In this document: piece after piece, positions 24,337 to 36,084 of the stretch
Layout of the letters: the number at the start of each line of letters is the position of its first letter
Numbering within the stretch: the stretch's first letter is position 1
Position numbers and translations under genes: made by a program
Assembly: GCA_002270565.1 (NCBI GenBank)
Contig: NQMI01000144.1
Span: 1-64,000 of the forward strand
DNA: 64,000 nt
Direction of reading: 5' to 3'
Source of the DNA: Stenocarpella maydis
Taxonomy: Eukaryota; Ascomycota; Sordariomycetes; Diaporthales; Diaporthaceae
The notes under the pieces: model-generated
Database searches by the model: none
Seen by the model: only the letters and a program-made list of their open reading frames with translations
What the model was told of the DNA's origin: nothing

Positions 24337-24778
24337 TGAAAACGGGCCCTTAGGGGAGAGCGAGAGGACAAAACCTCCACACACACAAAAAGGCACACGT
24401 TCTGCCAGAGCCCTGATCAAGCAACCACCCCAAGAGGAGCGTGGAAGGCAAGAAGAGGAGCCCCTAACGCGATAGAAGAGATATAAGGGGAATAAAGGGT
24501 GCCAAAAAGGAGAGGCAGAAAAAGAGGGCATAAGAAATAGTTTCACAATATACACATATATATCTAATAAATATAAATTTACAGGGTATAAAAAGATTAA
24601 TTCTCTAGGACTAGAAATTTCTCAAAAGCAATGCAGGAAGGCCCCTTCTTATAGCCTTAGAGGGAGGGGGGGGGGGATACTAAGGCTGGTTTTCCTCCGG
24701 ATTCCGAAACATGCTGNGCTAAGGCTGGTTTTCCTTTAGATTCCGAAATATACTGGTTCCCCTAGACCTTAGAATACA
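24337..24778 (-). repeat. 3' LTR of the Ty3-type element
   Basis: Near-match of 35708-36084. Read on the minus strand it begins TGTATTCTAAGG and ends GTTTTCA, the expected TG...CA ends. A segment of about 50 bp (GCTGGTTTTCC...) is present twice around the N at 24717, so this copy is either locally duplicated or mis-assembled. Confidence 0.85.
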
Positions 24779-24788
24779 CCCCTCTCCA
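24779..24788 (-). other. Polypurine tract
   Basis: On the minus strand TGGAGAGGGG sits directly before the TG that opens the 3' LTR, the place and composition of a plus-strand primer. It fixes both the LTR edge and the element's orientation. Confidence 0.75.
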
Positions 24789-24829
24789 GACTATTATAAA
24801 GAACAAGTAATAATCCACCCGAAACAACC

Positions 24830-26932
24830 AAAATTACTTTCCTCCTCTAATCAGATAAGCCACCCAAATTCAGCTCTATTAGACCCTTTATAGCTCTTAA
24901 TTCCTAGCCCGCTCATCCCTACTCTCATTCTGCTACAGCATGCTCGGTCTGCAATCCTTCTCCTCTCGCTTAGCTGCCTTTTTATAAGCCCAGGATTAAT
25001 AGCTATCACTAATCACCAACATAAGAACCCAGCAATTCGCTTCCTCAGTCCCCACCTACTTGCTTGCATTCTAGTTATACTCCTAAATCATCATAATTCT
25101 TATTGCAGCAGGCAATAGGCAACATAATAGCGGCATAGCCGGAATAGAGGATAGAGATAATAATAAAGACCTTAAGATACCCAATTGCTTAGGGGTTATC
25201 CCACCCATATTTATATTTCCTCCTAGGGATATATTCCTAATGCTTGCTTCTAATATCTGCTACAAGAGAAATTTAATAGGGTCACCCTATAGTATTCCAG
25301 CCCTACTCTAATCAGGCATCCATAAAGCAGTTCTTGCTTTACTCAGTATCTTAAGACTATCTTCTCCATATATTCATACCCTATCTGCCTAAGGCAAAGG
25401 CTTAGGTATCTTAAATAGGTCCTTATAAAGTCTAAGCCTAGATATTATAATCAGATCCTTTACAGCTGCACCAGGTGTCTTAAATATTAGGATAGGTGGC
25501 CGGTTCTTTAAGCTATCAGGGGCAATAGGAGTTTTGCTTAACCTAAAAGTCTAAACATTAGTAGGCCTTAAAAGATTAGCCTTATTAAATCTCACTATAA
25601 GGAAGCCCAATAGATTTTATCCTAATTCTAATCCTATACTAGGTATAGCACAATACTTAGTCTCCCCCTTATTTATCCCTAAAATATCAGCTTAAGAGTA
25701 TACAACATTCTTTCCTATTATAAGCCTCTTATACTTATTATAGCTAATAACTAGAGTATTCTAAATGCCCCTAATCGGACGCTTAAACCCATTAATTTCC
25801 AATTAAATAGCAAAACCCTAAATAAGAGCTAAAACTTTCTCAACAGGTAAGCTAGGAGAGGCAGATTCAAGCAGCCTAGTCTTAATCCAATCTCCAAACT
25901 CCCAGCCATTCTTTCCACAATTTTCTCAGAAGAAAAAGGCAACATAAGTAGCCATAAGAAGTCCACAGGCAGTTAATCCCAGCTACAGCATAACCTTCAC
26001 TTAGATCACCATACATACCTATTTTAAGAATCCTTCAGGTAGCCCAAGGGTAAGAAAGTATACAATGCAGTCCCTTATACAGGGGTACATCCTATCACGA
26101 GTTCTCCAATCAGGATAAGTATCAATATACCAAATCATTTAGTATCCCTATTAAAGATACTCAATACCCAATGGCCTAGGGTATACATAACTTGGACAAT
26201 AAACCTCTAGCTGTCCTTTAGTAAGTAGTATCTCCACAATCTAAAGGGTTCTCCATTAACATTATAGATTATAGGCACCACAAAGACCAGGTTACTAAAA
26301 TCAATTAGCTGCCAATTAATAAGCCCTAGAACATGATTAGTATGCAGGCACGCCTCTTAAGCCAGGAGACCTTCTGCATTATAAAGGGTTATAAGGAAGT
26401 CACTATAGTGAGTGCCAAACAGGTTCTTCTACCCAGGGGGGTTTCTAAACTAAGGATAGGGATTAATACTCTCAAAATATATATCCACCACCCGCTACAC
26501 ATAATCACTATGCCCCTATTTTTAGTTCTAAAAGAATAGCAGTTATACTAAAAGGTCTGATATATTAAAAGCTTAAGAGAGTACTAACCCATTATTAAGG
26601 ATTCTGATTTCAAACGGGTCTTTTATTAAGTCTGCACTAGCTCCACGATCCCAGTTTCCTTAATTATAGACATTATATAGGTTAGAAAATCTCAGCTGCC
26701 ACATAGGATTAATATCATCAAAATTTATAATAAAGGGCAACGCTAAAAGTCATACTTTAAGGCCAACCTAATCAGAAGGGTCTAAGTACTCAACAATAGG
26801 CACAGGGGCATCAGGATCATTCATAGGGCTAACTTAGCCTTTTAAACTATTAATAGCTATAAACTGGATCAACAGGGATCCCTTCTTCTTTCCCTCACCT
26901 TTCTTTATCATTTGCTAGCTTAAGGAAGACAT
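24830..26932 (-). pseudogene. Degraded extra reading frame (ORF3) between pol and 3' LTR
   Basis: From an ATG at 26932 a frame can be followed for about 2 kb with long sensible segments (for example INFDDINPMWQLRFSNLYN and EACLHTNHVLGLINWQLIDF) separated by stops. Many stops fall at codons one C-to-T or G-to-A step from Q, R or W, as expected for RIP, and frame changes occur toward the end. I recognise no retroelement domain: no chromodomain, RNase H, integrase or clear envelope features. About 1 kb of non-coding, pyrimidine-rich DNA precedes its ATG. It could be an element-specific third protein, a captured host gene, or part of a nested element. Confidence 0.45.
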
Positions 26933-27720
26933 CTTTCTAATTAGTCAGACCAAGGAAAAGGGTGCTAAGGCAAGGAGAAATTAAATAACAAAGGGGAGAT
27001 AACAAGTTTTAAGGGTAGAGGTTAATGATTGCAGCAGCTTTTAAGTCTTAATGATACAAGTTATGCTGCACTAATCAGAAATCAGCCAAGGTATAGTAGT
27101 TATAAAAGAAGTAATTAGGTTGGAGATTATAGCAGAAAGGTAGGCTTTTATTAGAAGGGGAGCCTCAAGATAGGTAAATCACTCAAGCTAGTAAATTACT
27201 TAACTTCCTTCCCTTTTCTGCCAGGCAGCAACCTTTACTACTTTAAATACTTCTAATAAGAGCTCCCCTCTCCAACTTTTCATATTTAAAGTCGCTTTCC
27301 CCCCACTAATCCTTTTCTTTAACTTCCCCCCAATAGCATTATCAACTATTAATCATCAATCTTATTATCAAACCATTAAGCCTCTCTAATTAAACAAGCT
27401 TTATCATCACTATATCTTCTCCTCCTTAATTAAGCCAAGAAGAGAAGGGAAAGGGTAAGGAGCAATCGCCTCCTATCATCAGGGTCTTCAAAATATACAA
27501 TCCTCCTTCTATCCACAAAGAGGGTATCTGCACTTATTTTCAGCCGAACGCAATCCTTTTACAAAACTAGGTCTATAAATCACCACTTCATAAGGCCTTT
27601 ACAATAAATATTAAGATATACAACCTTAAGGGCAGAGGCAAGGGTCTTTACATCCTATAGNACTTATCTAATTAGAGATATAATATTATCTTAACTTTTT
27701 TATATCTTAACTTTTTTATA
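26933..27720. other. Non-coding spacer between pol and ORF3
   Basis: AT-rich with pyrimidine-rich runs. No readable frame on either strand. One N at 27661. Confidence 0.4.
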
Positions 27721-30700
27721 TTTTATCCCAGAATTTATATTCCTTTAGCTTAGGGTTATTAGGGTTAATAAGCGGAATGTCCACATGTAGTGTTGTCCTT
27801 TGAGTCTGATTAGCTAAATCTAATAAGTCTGAATTATATAAGCTGTCTATATCCAAGCATGCCTGCGCTTGGGGGACTATCCGGCCAGGAAGAGACCAGT
27901 CTTGATACCAATTATTATTATCCTGATTAGGGGTGGTGGGATGGAGTGTGTTGTTTAGTATGTCTGGGAAGATATTATGTCCGGCTACCTCTAATAGCTT
28001 CCTCCCGGTTTATTAACTTTCAGGAGGGTTGTCCTCCCAAAGAAAAGGTACCTTTAGCTCCCAAATTCCCCTCTTATAGATGAATTTCTTTAGGCGCATT
28101 AGGGGATAGGTCCCATCAATAGGGATCCCATTAGGGGTCCTTAGCTTATATATATTATTAGGCTCAATAGCATTAATAATATAAGGCCTGAACTATTAAT
28201 ATATTAGCTTCTGGAATAATAAGTAATCAGATTTCCTCTACTTATCTATAACTAGCATAAGGTTATCTTTTATAAGAGGCTCGGGTCTATGGAATCCCCA
28301 GTAGGTATCTCTAGCCACTACCTTTCTTCTTTACTTAGCAACTAACTCCTAAGCATATAGAACATCTTATTTTAGGTCTAGCAACAAGCACAGTCAACAT
28401 TCTAGTACCTAATCAAAGGTCATATAAGGTAATCAGGCTTAAACCTACCAGGTAGGGATCTCTATTTTAATAGGTAATACTAGGTTAAATCCATAAAGCA
28501 AGTAGAACGGGCTTTTCTTATATAACCGCCTTAAGAACATTCTATTAGCAAAGAGTGCATAAGGAAGGATCTTTTTCCATCTAGTTACACCCTTATCTAG
28601 CATCTTTCCTAAGGCTAATGCAATATTAAAGTAGCCATATTTCATAACACTATTCACCCTAGGATTATATATAGATATTCTAATCCAACGCACCCTAAGA
28701 TATCTAAAGTATTTAGCAAAGTCTCTAAGGTTCTTAGGTCCCCTATTTACAACCACTAATATGAGCAAGCCCCATTTAAGTAGAAACTTATTAATAAAGA
28801 ATTACTTAATATTCTTTAAGTTAGCAGCCCTAAGAGCCATTACCTTAGGCCATCCTATAAGGTCGCAATATCCTTCCACAAGGTATTAATATCCCTAATC
28901 AGAGGGTAAATGCTAAATATTAATATAAATTTTTAAAAATGGAAGCCCTAGAGTAGTAAGTATCACCCTATCATTATAGATCCTAATATCCCATTTATTA
29001 TATCTAGAATATCTAGCAATTACCTTTTCTATATCCATATACATCCCTTTCCAGTAGTACATCACTCTAATCCAGTAGTAAGTAGCATCCCTCCCTCTAT
29101 AACTAAGGGGAGTATAAGTATTCCTAATGATTCTTTTTCTCAAATTAAGGTTATCCATAACTCTCCTTCTAAGAAGGTCTTTCTTGGATTCCCGCTAAAG
29201 CACTCCTTCCCTAAGGGAAAATATAAGAGCTTTCTTCTTAAAAGCCTTCTATTGCTAATCAAAGAGGTAACTAGGTAGAATACCGCGATAGAGGTAATCT
29301 GCAATCCCCCTTAATTCCTTTAACCACTAACAACTATCTTCAAGCAATAGCATCTAATTAGAAGGTATTAGAGCCATTATAGGGTTAAGGGAAGCATCAT
29401 ACCATTCCTTAATATCCCCTTCAATTTATCTATCCACCTCATCTAAAGAACCCAGAGGTTTTCTTAAGAGCAAGTTAGCAACCAAATTATCAACCCCTTT
29501 AATATACCTAACCATAAAGTTATATATCCTAATTACAGCCAGCCATTAAGTAATATAGGCCCCAAGGATATCTAATGCTAACCCCTTTAACTACTAAATA
29601 AGAACATTTAAGTTAGTCTCCAGGATAAAATAAACTCTATATATATAGAACTAAAGCCATTTAATCGCATAGAGTATAGCCTAATACTTACATTTTATTA
29701 CATTATAGAGCTTCTTAATAGCAGTCCATAAGCTACTCTTATACTAGACCGGATAATGAACCCCATCTTTTACCTACATTAGGCAAGCACCCCAGCCATC
29801 CAGGCTTACATCAACCATAAGGATAATCTCTCCCCCATTATAGTTAATATTCACAAGGTAGGGTTTTAAAGTAATTATTAACTTAAGGGCGTCCATGGCT
29901 TCCTGGCAGCTTTTAGTCTAAACAAATGGAGTACCCTTCTTTAGCAGGTTGAAGAGAGAATATAATATAATTCCGTAAAAGGGCATCCAGATCCAGTAAA
30001 AGTTGATTAGGCTGAGAAATAATTAGAGCTAGCTAACATTTTTATAGGTCTCCCACTCCTTAATCTTAATGATCTTCTTATCTGCAGGAGAGCGGCTTAG
30101 AGTCCCACATATATAACTCATAATATTAGCCTGCTTTTTATACTATTTGGATTTAGCAGCATTAATTATACTACTAGCAAGCTCTATATTAAAAAGCACA
30201 TTATTAAGATTCTTAATATGCTCTGCAATATACCTCTATACCCCAGGAAGGTTATCAAGCTTCTAATCATTATAAATAGACTCTAGCCCTTTTACCACAA
30301 TATCATCAAGGAATGGGCAGCAGACCATCAGAATCAGGTTATAAAACAAGCAAATTATGTATCTTATGAACTATGCTACTGAGTTTGTAGCTCCCATGGG
30401 CAGCCTATACTATCAAAATAGCCCGATTGAAGTTGCAAAGGTAGTAATATTGCAGCTTTTCTCTTCCAGCTTAATCTAATTATACCCTAAGAAAAAGTCT
30501 AAGAGCGATAGAACCTGATATATTGCAAACTCCTTAGCAAACTCATTAGTAGCTGGAGGAATAAAGGCATCTCTAATTGTAACCTGATTAGCCTTAGAGA
30601 CATTATTGATTAACTAATAGCCACTATCCTTCTTCTTAATAAGGAACCACTGGTTTTGATAGGGGGTATGGGATTCTTTAATCACACCCCTGGCTTCTCG

Positions 30701-31100
30701 CTCCCTTAACATTTTAATAGCAGTCTCCCTTAACGCTCTGGGGAGCTTAATAGTTTTCATCTGGTATGCCTGGTAAGGAACTGTCTTAATGGACTAAGGA
30801 GGGGCGATATCTATACTAATCTAGGAGACATAAGACTAGTCCTATGCAAGAGCTTCTTCCCTATTCTCCAGGAGGTAAGTAAATATTAACTTTTCCTAAT
30901 TAGAGAGCCCATTATAGTTTCCTATAATAATGTGCTAAAGGCGCTCTGGCATTAATTGTGACCTCCTTGGAATAAAGGAGAATCTGGGTCTAATCTATGG
31001 GTTATATTTGCTTCCTCTACTAGCATTAATTAGATGCCTGACCCTAGCCTTATGGCTTGGCTTCTAATTTATAGTTCCCTTAGGGATAGTACTATTAGAG
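27720..31100 (-). pseudogene. Ty3-type pol remnant: RT, RNase H, integrase
   Basis: Read on the minus strand. RT: WFLIKKKDSGYWLINN, TIRDAFIPP, RLPMGATNSVA and the catalytic FLDD (codons at 30313-30302), which replaces YxDD as in many fungal Ty3 elements. RNase H: VDVSLDGWGACLM (about 29.8 kb) and an INYNGGEIIL strand. Integrase: zinc-binding-like segment with LSYRGRDATYYWIRV (29158-28913), core and C-terminal part with RWIRISIYNPRVNSVMKYGY and LPYALFANRMFLRR (28768-28445), then the end motif LRTPNGIPIDGTYPLMRLKK (28175-28085) and a C-terminal extension. Several stops interrupt each domain. Confidence 0.85.
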
Positions 31101-31783
31101 GGAAAGTTGTTAATAGGGTGGACTTTTACCCCTACCCTTTTATATAGGGTCCTAATAGCTGGAGTGGTTGCCCCCTTTTCTTGGTCTGGATGGAATTAAG
31201 TTGCAGGTCTCTGGGGTATACCTATCTGGATAAAAGACTGCTGATTAGAGTAACCTGATAGGATATTAGGCCTATGGATATAGAGAAAGGAGGTGAAAAA
31301 TTTTGGTACTAGGGTTCTAGCTTCCTTATCTGAAAGGCTCTTAAGGATATTATTATCCTAGGACAACTTAAGGTTAGTTTTAAGAGGGTCTGTTAGGGCT
31401 CTAATTATGACCTGCCTCTAATTAGAGGAGTCTGGCTGAAGAAGGACTATTATTACCCTCTAAGGAAGGTATTTTCAGGGAACCATTACACCTTTAGCAG
31501 CAGCTACCTAGAAAGGCTTCTGGTTCCTCCTCCCCAGCCCATACATTACTTGCAACCTATTAAGAGTAATATGTGTAAAAAGGAACCCCCTTAATTACTC
31601 AAAAGTTAAGTTTATATCCAAAAAGAAAGGCATCCTTAAAAGAATATTATGAGTGGTATTATGCATTTTATTATTTATAATAAAGAAAATAGCCCTTGTC
31701 CTATTATAGCTAATGCATACTTACTCCTTAGTTACTCTAATTAGTACTAGTAATGCTCTATTATAAACTATGGAGTTTATATC

Positions 31784-31993
31784 TTAGAGTAAAGTATAAG
31801 ATAACTTATTCCGGTGGTAATAGGATAAAGGAAGAAGATTCATCTTAGTACCTATATTTAGTAGGGCTGGGAGGATCTTATGGCTCTCTAAAGCAATCCT
31901 AACGTTTAAGTAGGCGGATCTGCAGCAATTATAGTTCACTATATTAGTAGTTTGAGATGATATCAAATTTACCTTATACCTGATGATATGCAT
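31784..31993 (-). pseudogene. Retroviral-type aspartic protease remnant
   Basis: A 69-codon open stretch lies between the gag-like and RT-like segments, where Ty3 elements encode their protease. It contains an LPALLNIGTKMNLL segment in the position of the usual D(T/S)G active site, here apparently NIG. The position supports the call more than the motif does; the catalytic Asp is not intact. Confidence 0.5.
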
Positions 31994-32099
31994 CTAATCA
32001 GAGCTTAAGCATTGCTTATATCTAATTTTAGATGAAGTAGAGACCATACTAAGTCCTAAACCTATAGCTTAAGGTATATCCCTATCCAGGACTAGCTTA

Positions 32100-34240
32100 A
32101 AAGGCTACTTATTAAGAGAGGTATTATCCCTATAAGCAAGGAGCTTTCTAATTAGAATAGCATTAGTCTTGCTAAGCGCGAGAATATCTGAAATTAGCAT
32201 TTTAATTAAGGTGGTAAGGGTAGCATTTATAGCCTTGGCTTTAGGGGTCTGGGGGATCAGGGGTCCTTGTTTGGGCTTAGCTTTGGTTAACTTTTCAGTC
32301 TTACTCGGACCTATTGGATCACCCTTCATTTTACTTTTCCCATCCCTAGCTATGGTAGAAGTCTCTTGCTGGATTTCTGGCATTACCTCCTCTTTGTTAG
32401 AAATCATCTATAATTTTAGGTTGGAGTTAATAACTGGTTCTAAGTTTAGCCTAGCATTAAATATTATATTATTAATATCCCAATTAAGGTTATCTCTATT
32501 TATTCTCTTCCTTTTTACAGCATTTATAATAATTAAGGGTACTAAAGTTTCTGTGTATTAGGTTTTGTTGCTAATAAATACTGGTTTGGGTTTAAGAATT
32601 AATATTATAGAGAGGGAATTTACTTTAGTTCCTAGATTAGGGTTCTAAATCTTCTTTAGTTCCCTAAGAGATATATTGCCCTTAAGTTTAAGGCGGTTAG
32701 CAATTAGAGACTGATATCTCTAAACGTAAAGTAAGTCTATCCTTCCTTTTAAAAGCAAAAATTCCAGACAGCCTCTAGCAAACTTCTTAATACCATAATG
32801 TTCTATATCCCTATAGAAAGCTAGGGCTATAGGATTAAGCTAGTCAGACCTGCCTTTACAGATATCCTCTTGAGAGCTAAAGAATACTAAGTTACTTTCC
32901 CACCTAGGAGACTAGACTAGGCTAAGCTTAATGAGTTCCAGTAATTTGGAGCATTAGTAGGCCTTATGATTATTGGAAGTGCCACATCTATAGCACTTTC
33001 TAATCTTGCTATTCCATTAATAGGCCAGCTTAGATATATTCTACCGATGGTCTTTAGAGTAACTATTAGTAAAACTATCCTCCTAATTATAATTAGCTTT
33101 TAGTAAGTTTAAGGATATAATTACATTAGGGCTATTAAGTCTTAAGCAAGCCCGGCTTTAATTATAGCTGAGCACCCTGTTAATATATGCTTGATTTACA
33201 TTAAGTTTATTTAATATAGGCTATAGGCTTTTTATAAGGTTATTCTTAGTTATAAACTTGATCTCCATCTGGGCAAACTTATGGGCTAAGTTATCTATTG
33301 AAGAGTCTTTATTAAACTGGATATTCTTTTAGATGATTTTATATTCTGGCTAATTAGAGTAAGAGGGGGTTTGTACTGATGATTCTGTGGTCCTTGGGGC
33401 AGATTGAGGCTGTAGGTAAGGTGTCTTTATAAGCTGAACAGGAGGGGGATAGCGAGTTATAAGACCAGCCCCCCTTATGTCATTATGCTTATCCTAATGG
33501 GAGTACTCTAGTTCCTTATTAATCAGAGAAAGGAGTTCTATTTTAAAAGTTCTCTAATTATAGGTTCTAGCCTTCTTATTAGATATGCTTCTAGTGGCTA
33601 ATATCTTCTTTAGAGTTGATGGCAAGATTTAATAGAACGGCTAGGTTGGCAAGATCAGACTATCGTTAGTGGAATCTAGTACCTAGTTGTAAGTTGCAAT
33701 CCAGTGTTTTTAGGCTTCTAGATCTTTAGTAGGGTAATTCCTCTAGATAGTATTAATTACCTTAGATGGATCAGCATAAGAGGCAGCATTATGGATTTAG
33801 TAGTGGGCTATTAGCTGGCCTTTCTGACTAACCCAATTATGCTCTCCTGCAGTAATCATATGAACATCATTAACTAGGCTTAAGGTAGCGTAAACCTGGA
33901 GGAATAAGCTAAGTACCTAATCTAATAAATACTGGAACTGGTTAGCAATAGTCTTTACTAAATTAACAACTTTAATAATATTGGTTCCATTAAATTGCAG
34001 AGTTAATTAAAGCATAAATAGCAAGGCCCAAAGGGCAGTATTTCCAAAGGGCATTAAAGGTATAATAGGCTGAGAAGCTGCCTAAATGGGTAGTATAGGA
34101 GCATAACGCTCCTAATTAGAGGTCCTAGATAGGGTAGGGGCAGGTTCTTAAGGAGACCGGCATCCTTAAGGTGGACCTTTCTTTAATGAGAGCCCCCTTG
34201 CTTTATCTATATCCTGCTCCCTTCCCCTAAAGGGAGAACC
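32100..34240 (-). pseudogene. Gag-like remnant with zinc knuckle
   Basis: Read on the minus strand. A capsid-like helical segment lies near 33.9-33.7 kb (HNWVSQKGQLIAHY, AASYADPSKVINTI), followed by a P/Q/S-rich spacer (33.5-33.3 kb). Next is a CCHC knuckle at about 32995-32951: C-YR-C-GTSNN-H-KAY-stop-C. The stop inside the knuckle replaces one residue. The downstream part (32407-32105) is lysine-rich and open for 100 codons. Confidence 0.6.
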
Positions 34241-34292
34241 TCTAGTGGATGGGGGAGCAGAATGAATATCTTTTATTAAGTAAATAAAAGAT

Positions 34293-34668
34293 ATAGGTCC
34301 TGATCAGTCCCTCGCGGTGACAACGGAGGCAAATATTTCTCTCCACCTTTACATTTTTAGGAGAGGGCCTAGTATAAGTGCTATTTGAAGGTATTAAATG
34401 TTTCTCTCTACCAGGGGTCTTAAGAGAAGGCAAAAGCATAAGTGCTATTTGGGGTCTGCTAAGACGCATATAGGAGTGAATAGGTCTTAATCAGTCCCTT
34501 GCAGTAATAGTGAAGTCAAATATTTCTCCATACCAGAGCTACTTTCTAAAGAGGCAAGATATAAGTGCTATCTAAGGGTGTTAAATGTTTCTCTCCATTA
34601 AGCGTATCTAAAAGAAGCAAAGGTATTAAGTGCTATTTGAAATTCGCTAAGATGCATACAGGAATAAC
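34293..34668. repeat. Two-copy tandem repeat, period about 187 bp, with half-units
   Basis: Unit A begins at about 34293 and unit B at about 34480, both opening with GGTC(C/T)T(G/A)ATCAGTCCCT. Each contains two related sub-blocks ending in AGTGCTAT(T/C)T and starting near AAAT(A/G)TTTCTC, so the structure is a repeat within a repeat. It lies in the leader/early gag region of the retroelement. Confidence 0.75.
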
Positions 34669-35693
34669 TAGGTATAATCCGAGTAAATAGTATTAGTATA
34701 AAAGGTTACATTAAATATTATGAAGTCTTGCTATAGTAGCAGGCAGGAGCTACTCGACTGTAAGTAACTAGAGGAGAGGATAATATAAATATTCGGAATA
34801 CCCTTATGCTGCTAACGCTAGCCATCCTAACCGCGGGAGGTGCTAATAATAGCGGAAGCTCCAAGCTTACCAATCAGAAGGACAGCAGTTAGTAGGGCAG
34901 GAACCTCTTTGACTCCCTGCAGAAGCACGCAACATTTAGCATTACTATCGCCCAACCCAACATTATATAATATTAGATGATATCTCAGATATAGTATTCA
35001 ATAGAGTAACCAGATATTATAATAATAACTCAAAAGGGAAAACTAAAGAGGGGCCTAATTGGTTAAACTGGGGCTTCATTATACCTAGTTTACCCATATT
35101 AGGGAATTAGCATACCGAACCTTTAGGTGCCATATCTAAGGGTAAGAGAGTTTTAGGTAATGTAGGCGGTTGGGATCCACCAAACCTTCTTGATACCAGT
35201 CCTTTATATCCCTTCTAAGGAAATAAGCCCTGATTAGATGCCGTTAAATCCAATCGGAATGAATTTCTAAGGCCTGAGAACACAAATCCCTTAGTAGCTT
35301 TTCCAGGAATATATAGCTAAGCCAGAGGTTCCGTACTTCACTACCGAATTAGGTACACCGGGAGGGGGTCCAAGATATAGCCAAGGTAATAGAGTTAGCT
35401 TGGTATAGAGATCAGACCAGCCTCGCACATACCTGCTCCTATCGCCACTGGGTCAACTATAGGCAACTCGGGAGGGTAAATCTAGCCTTTACATGATAGC
35501 AAAATCCTCTATTAAGAGTAAGAGGGCACCATAGCTCTAATCAGAATCAAATGATATCAAAAGTATGGAGATTCACTCCCCTAAAGTAGCCAACAACCTC
35601 ATAAACAAAACAGGGAATCCAGGCCCAAAAGCTAAGGAACTTTATAATGGCCGAAGAAACCTCGTTGGCTGAAGAAACCCATATTTGATTCAT

Positions 35694-35706
35694 GGGGCAG
35701 ACACCA
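35694..35706 (-). other. Primer-binding-site-like sequence
   Basis: Read on the minus strand, one base after the 5' LTR end (TTTTCA) comes TGGTGTCTGCCCC. PBS sequences start TGG, complementary to the CCA end of a tRNA. The tRNA was not identified. Confidence 0.55.
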
Positions 35707-35707
35707 G

Positions 35708-36084
35708 TGAAAACGGGCCCAGAGGGGAGAGCAAGAGGATAAAACCTCCACACACACAAAAAGGCACACGTTCTACTATAGCCCTGATCAAGCAACCACC
35801 CCAAGAGGAGCGTAGAAGGCAAGAAGAGGAGCCCCTAATGCGATAGGAGAGTTATAAGGGGAATAGAGGGTGCTAAAAAGGAGAGGCAGAAAAAGAGGGC
35901 ACAAGAAATGATTTCACAGTACACATGATATATAACAGATACAAATTCATAGGGTATAAAAAGATTGATTTCTAGGATTAGAAATTCCTCAAAAGCATTG
36001 TAGGAGGGCCCCTTTTTATAGCCTTGGGGCGACGCTAGGGCTGGTTTTCCTCCGGATTCCGAAACATGCCGGTTTCCCTAGACC
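35708..36084 (-). repeat. 5' LTR of the Ty3-type element
   Basis: Matches the 3' LTR over almost its whole length from GTTTTCA inward. Its outer end stops at GGTCTAGGG, about ten bases short of the TGTATTC start seen in the other copy, and flows into AT-rich DNA. The outer edge has therefore been lost or mutated. Confidence 0.8.

Larger units (their letters stand above)
24337..36084 (-). mobile_element. Degraded Ty3-type LTR retrotransposon, 11.7 kb
   Basis: On the minus strand the order is 5' LTR (35708-36084), PBS-like site, gag with zinc knuckle, protease, reverse transcriptase, RNase H, integrase, an extra reading frame, polypurine tract, 3' LTR (24337-24778). Protease-RT-RNase H-integrase order identifies the Ty3 group rather than Ty1/copia. 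Every frame is interrupted, often where Q, R or W codons would be expected, so the copy cannot move by itself. No target-site duplication is visible, because the 5' LTR appears to lack about ten terminal bases. The length is larger than the 6-8 kb common for fungal Ty3 elements, owing to a long leader and the extra 3' frame. Confidence 0.85.

Noticed and set aside
26333..26539. Plus-strand 68-codon frame inside the retroelement
   Set aside because: Lies antisense to the coherent ORF3 segments; a chance opening in AT-rich DNA.
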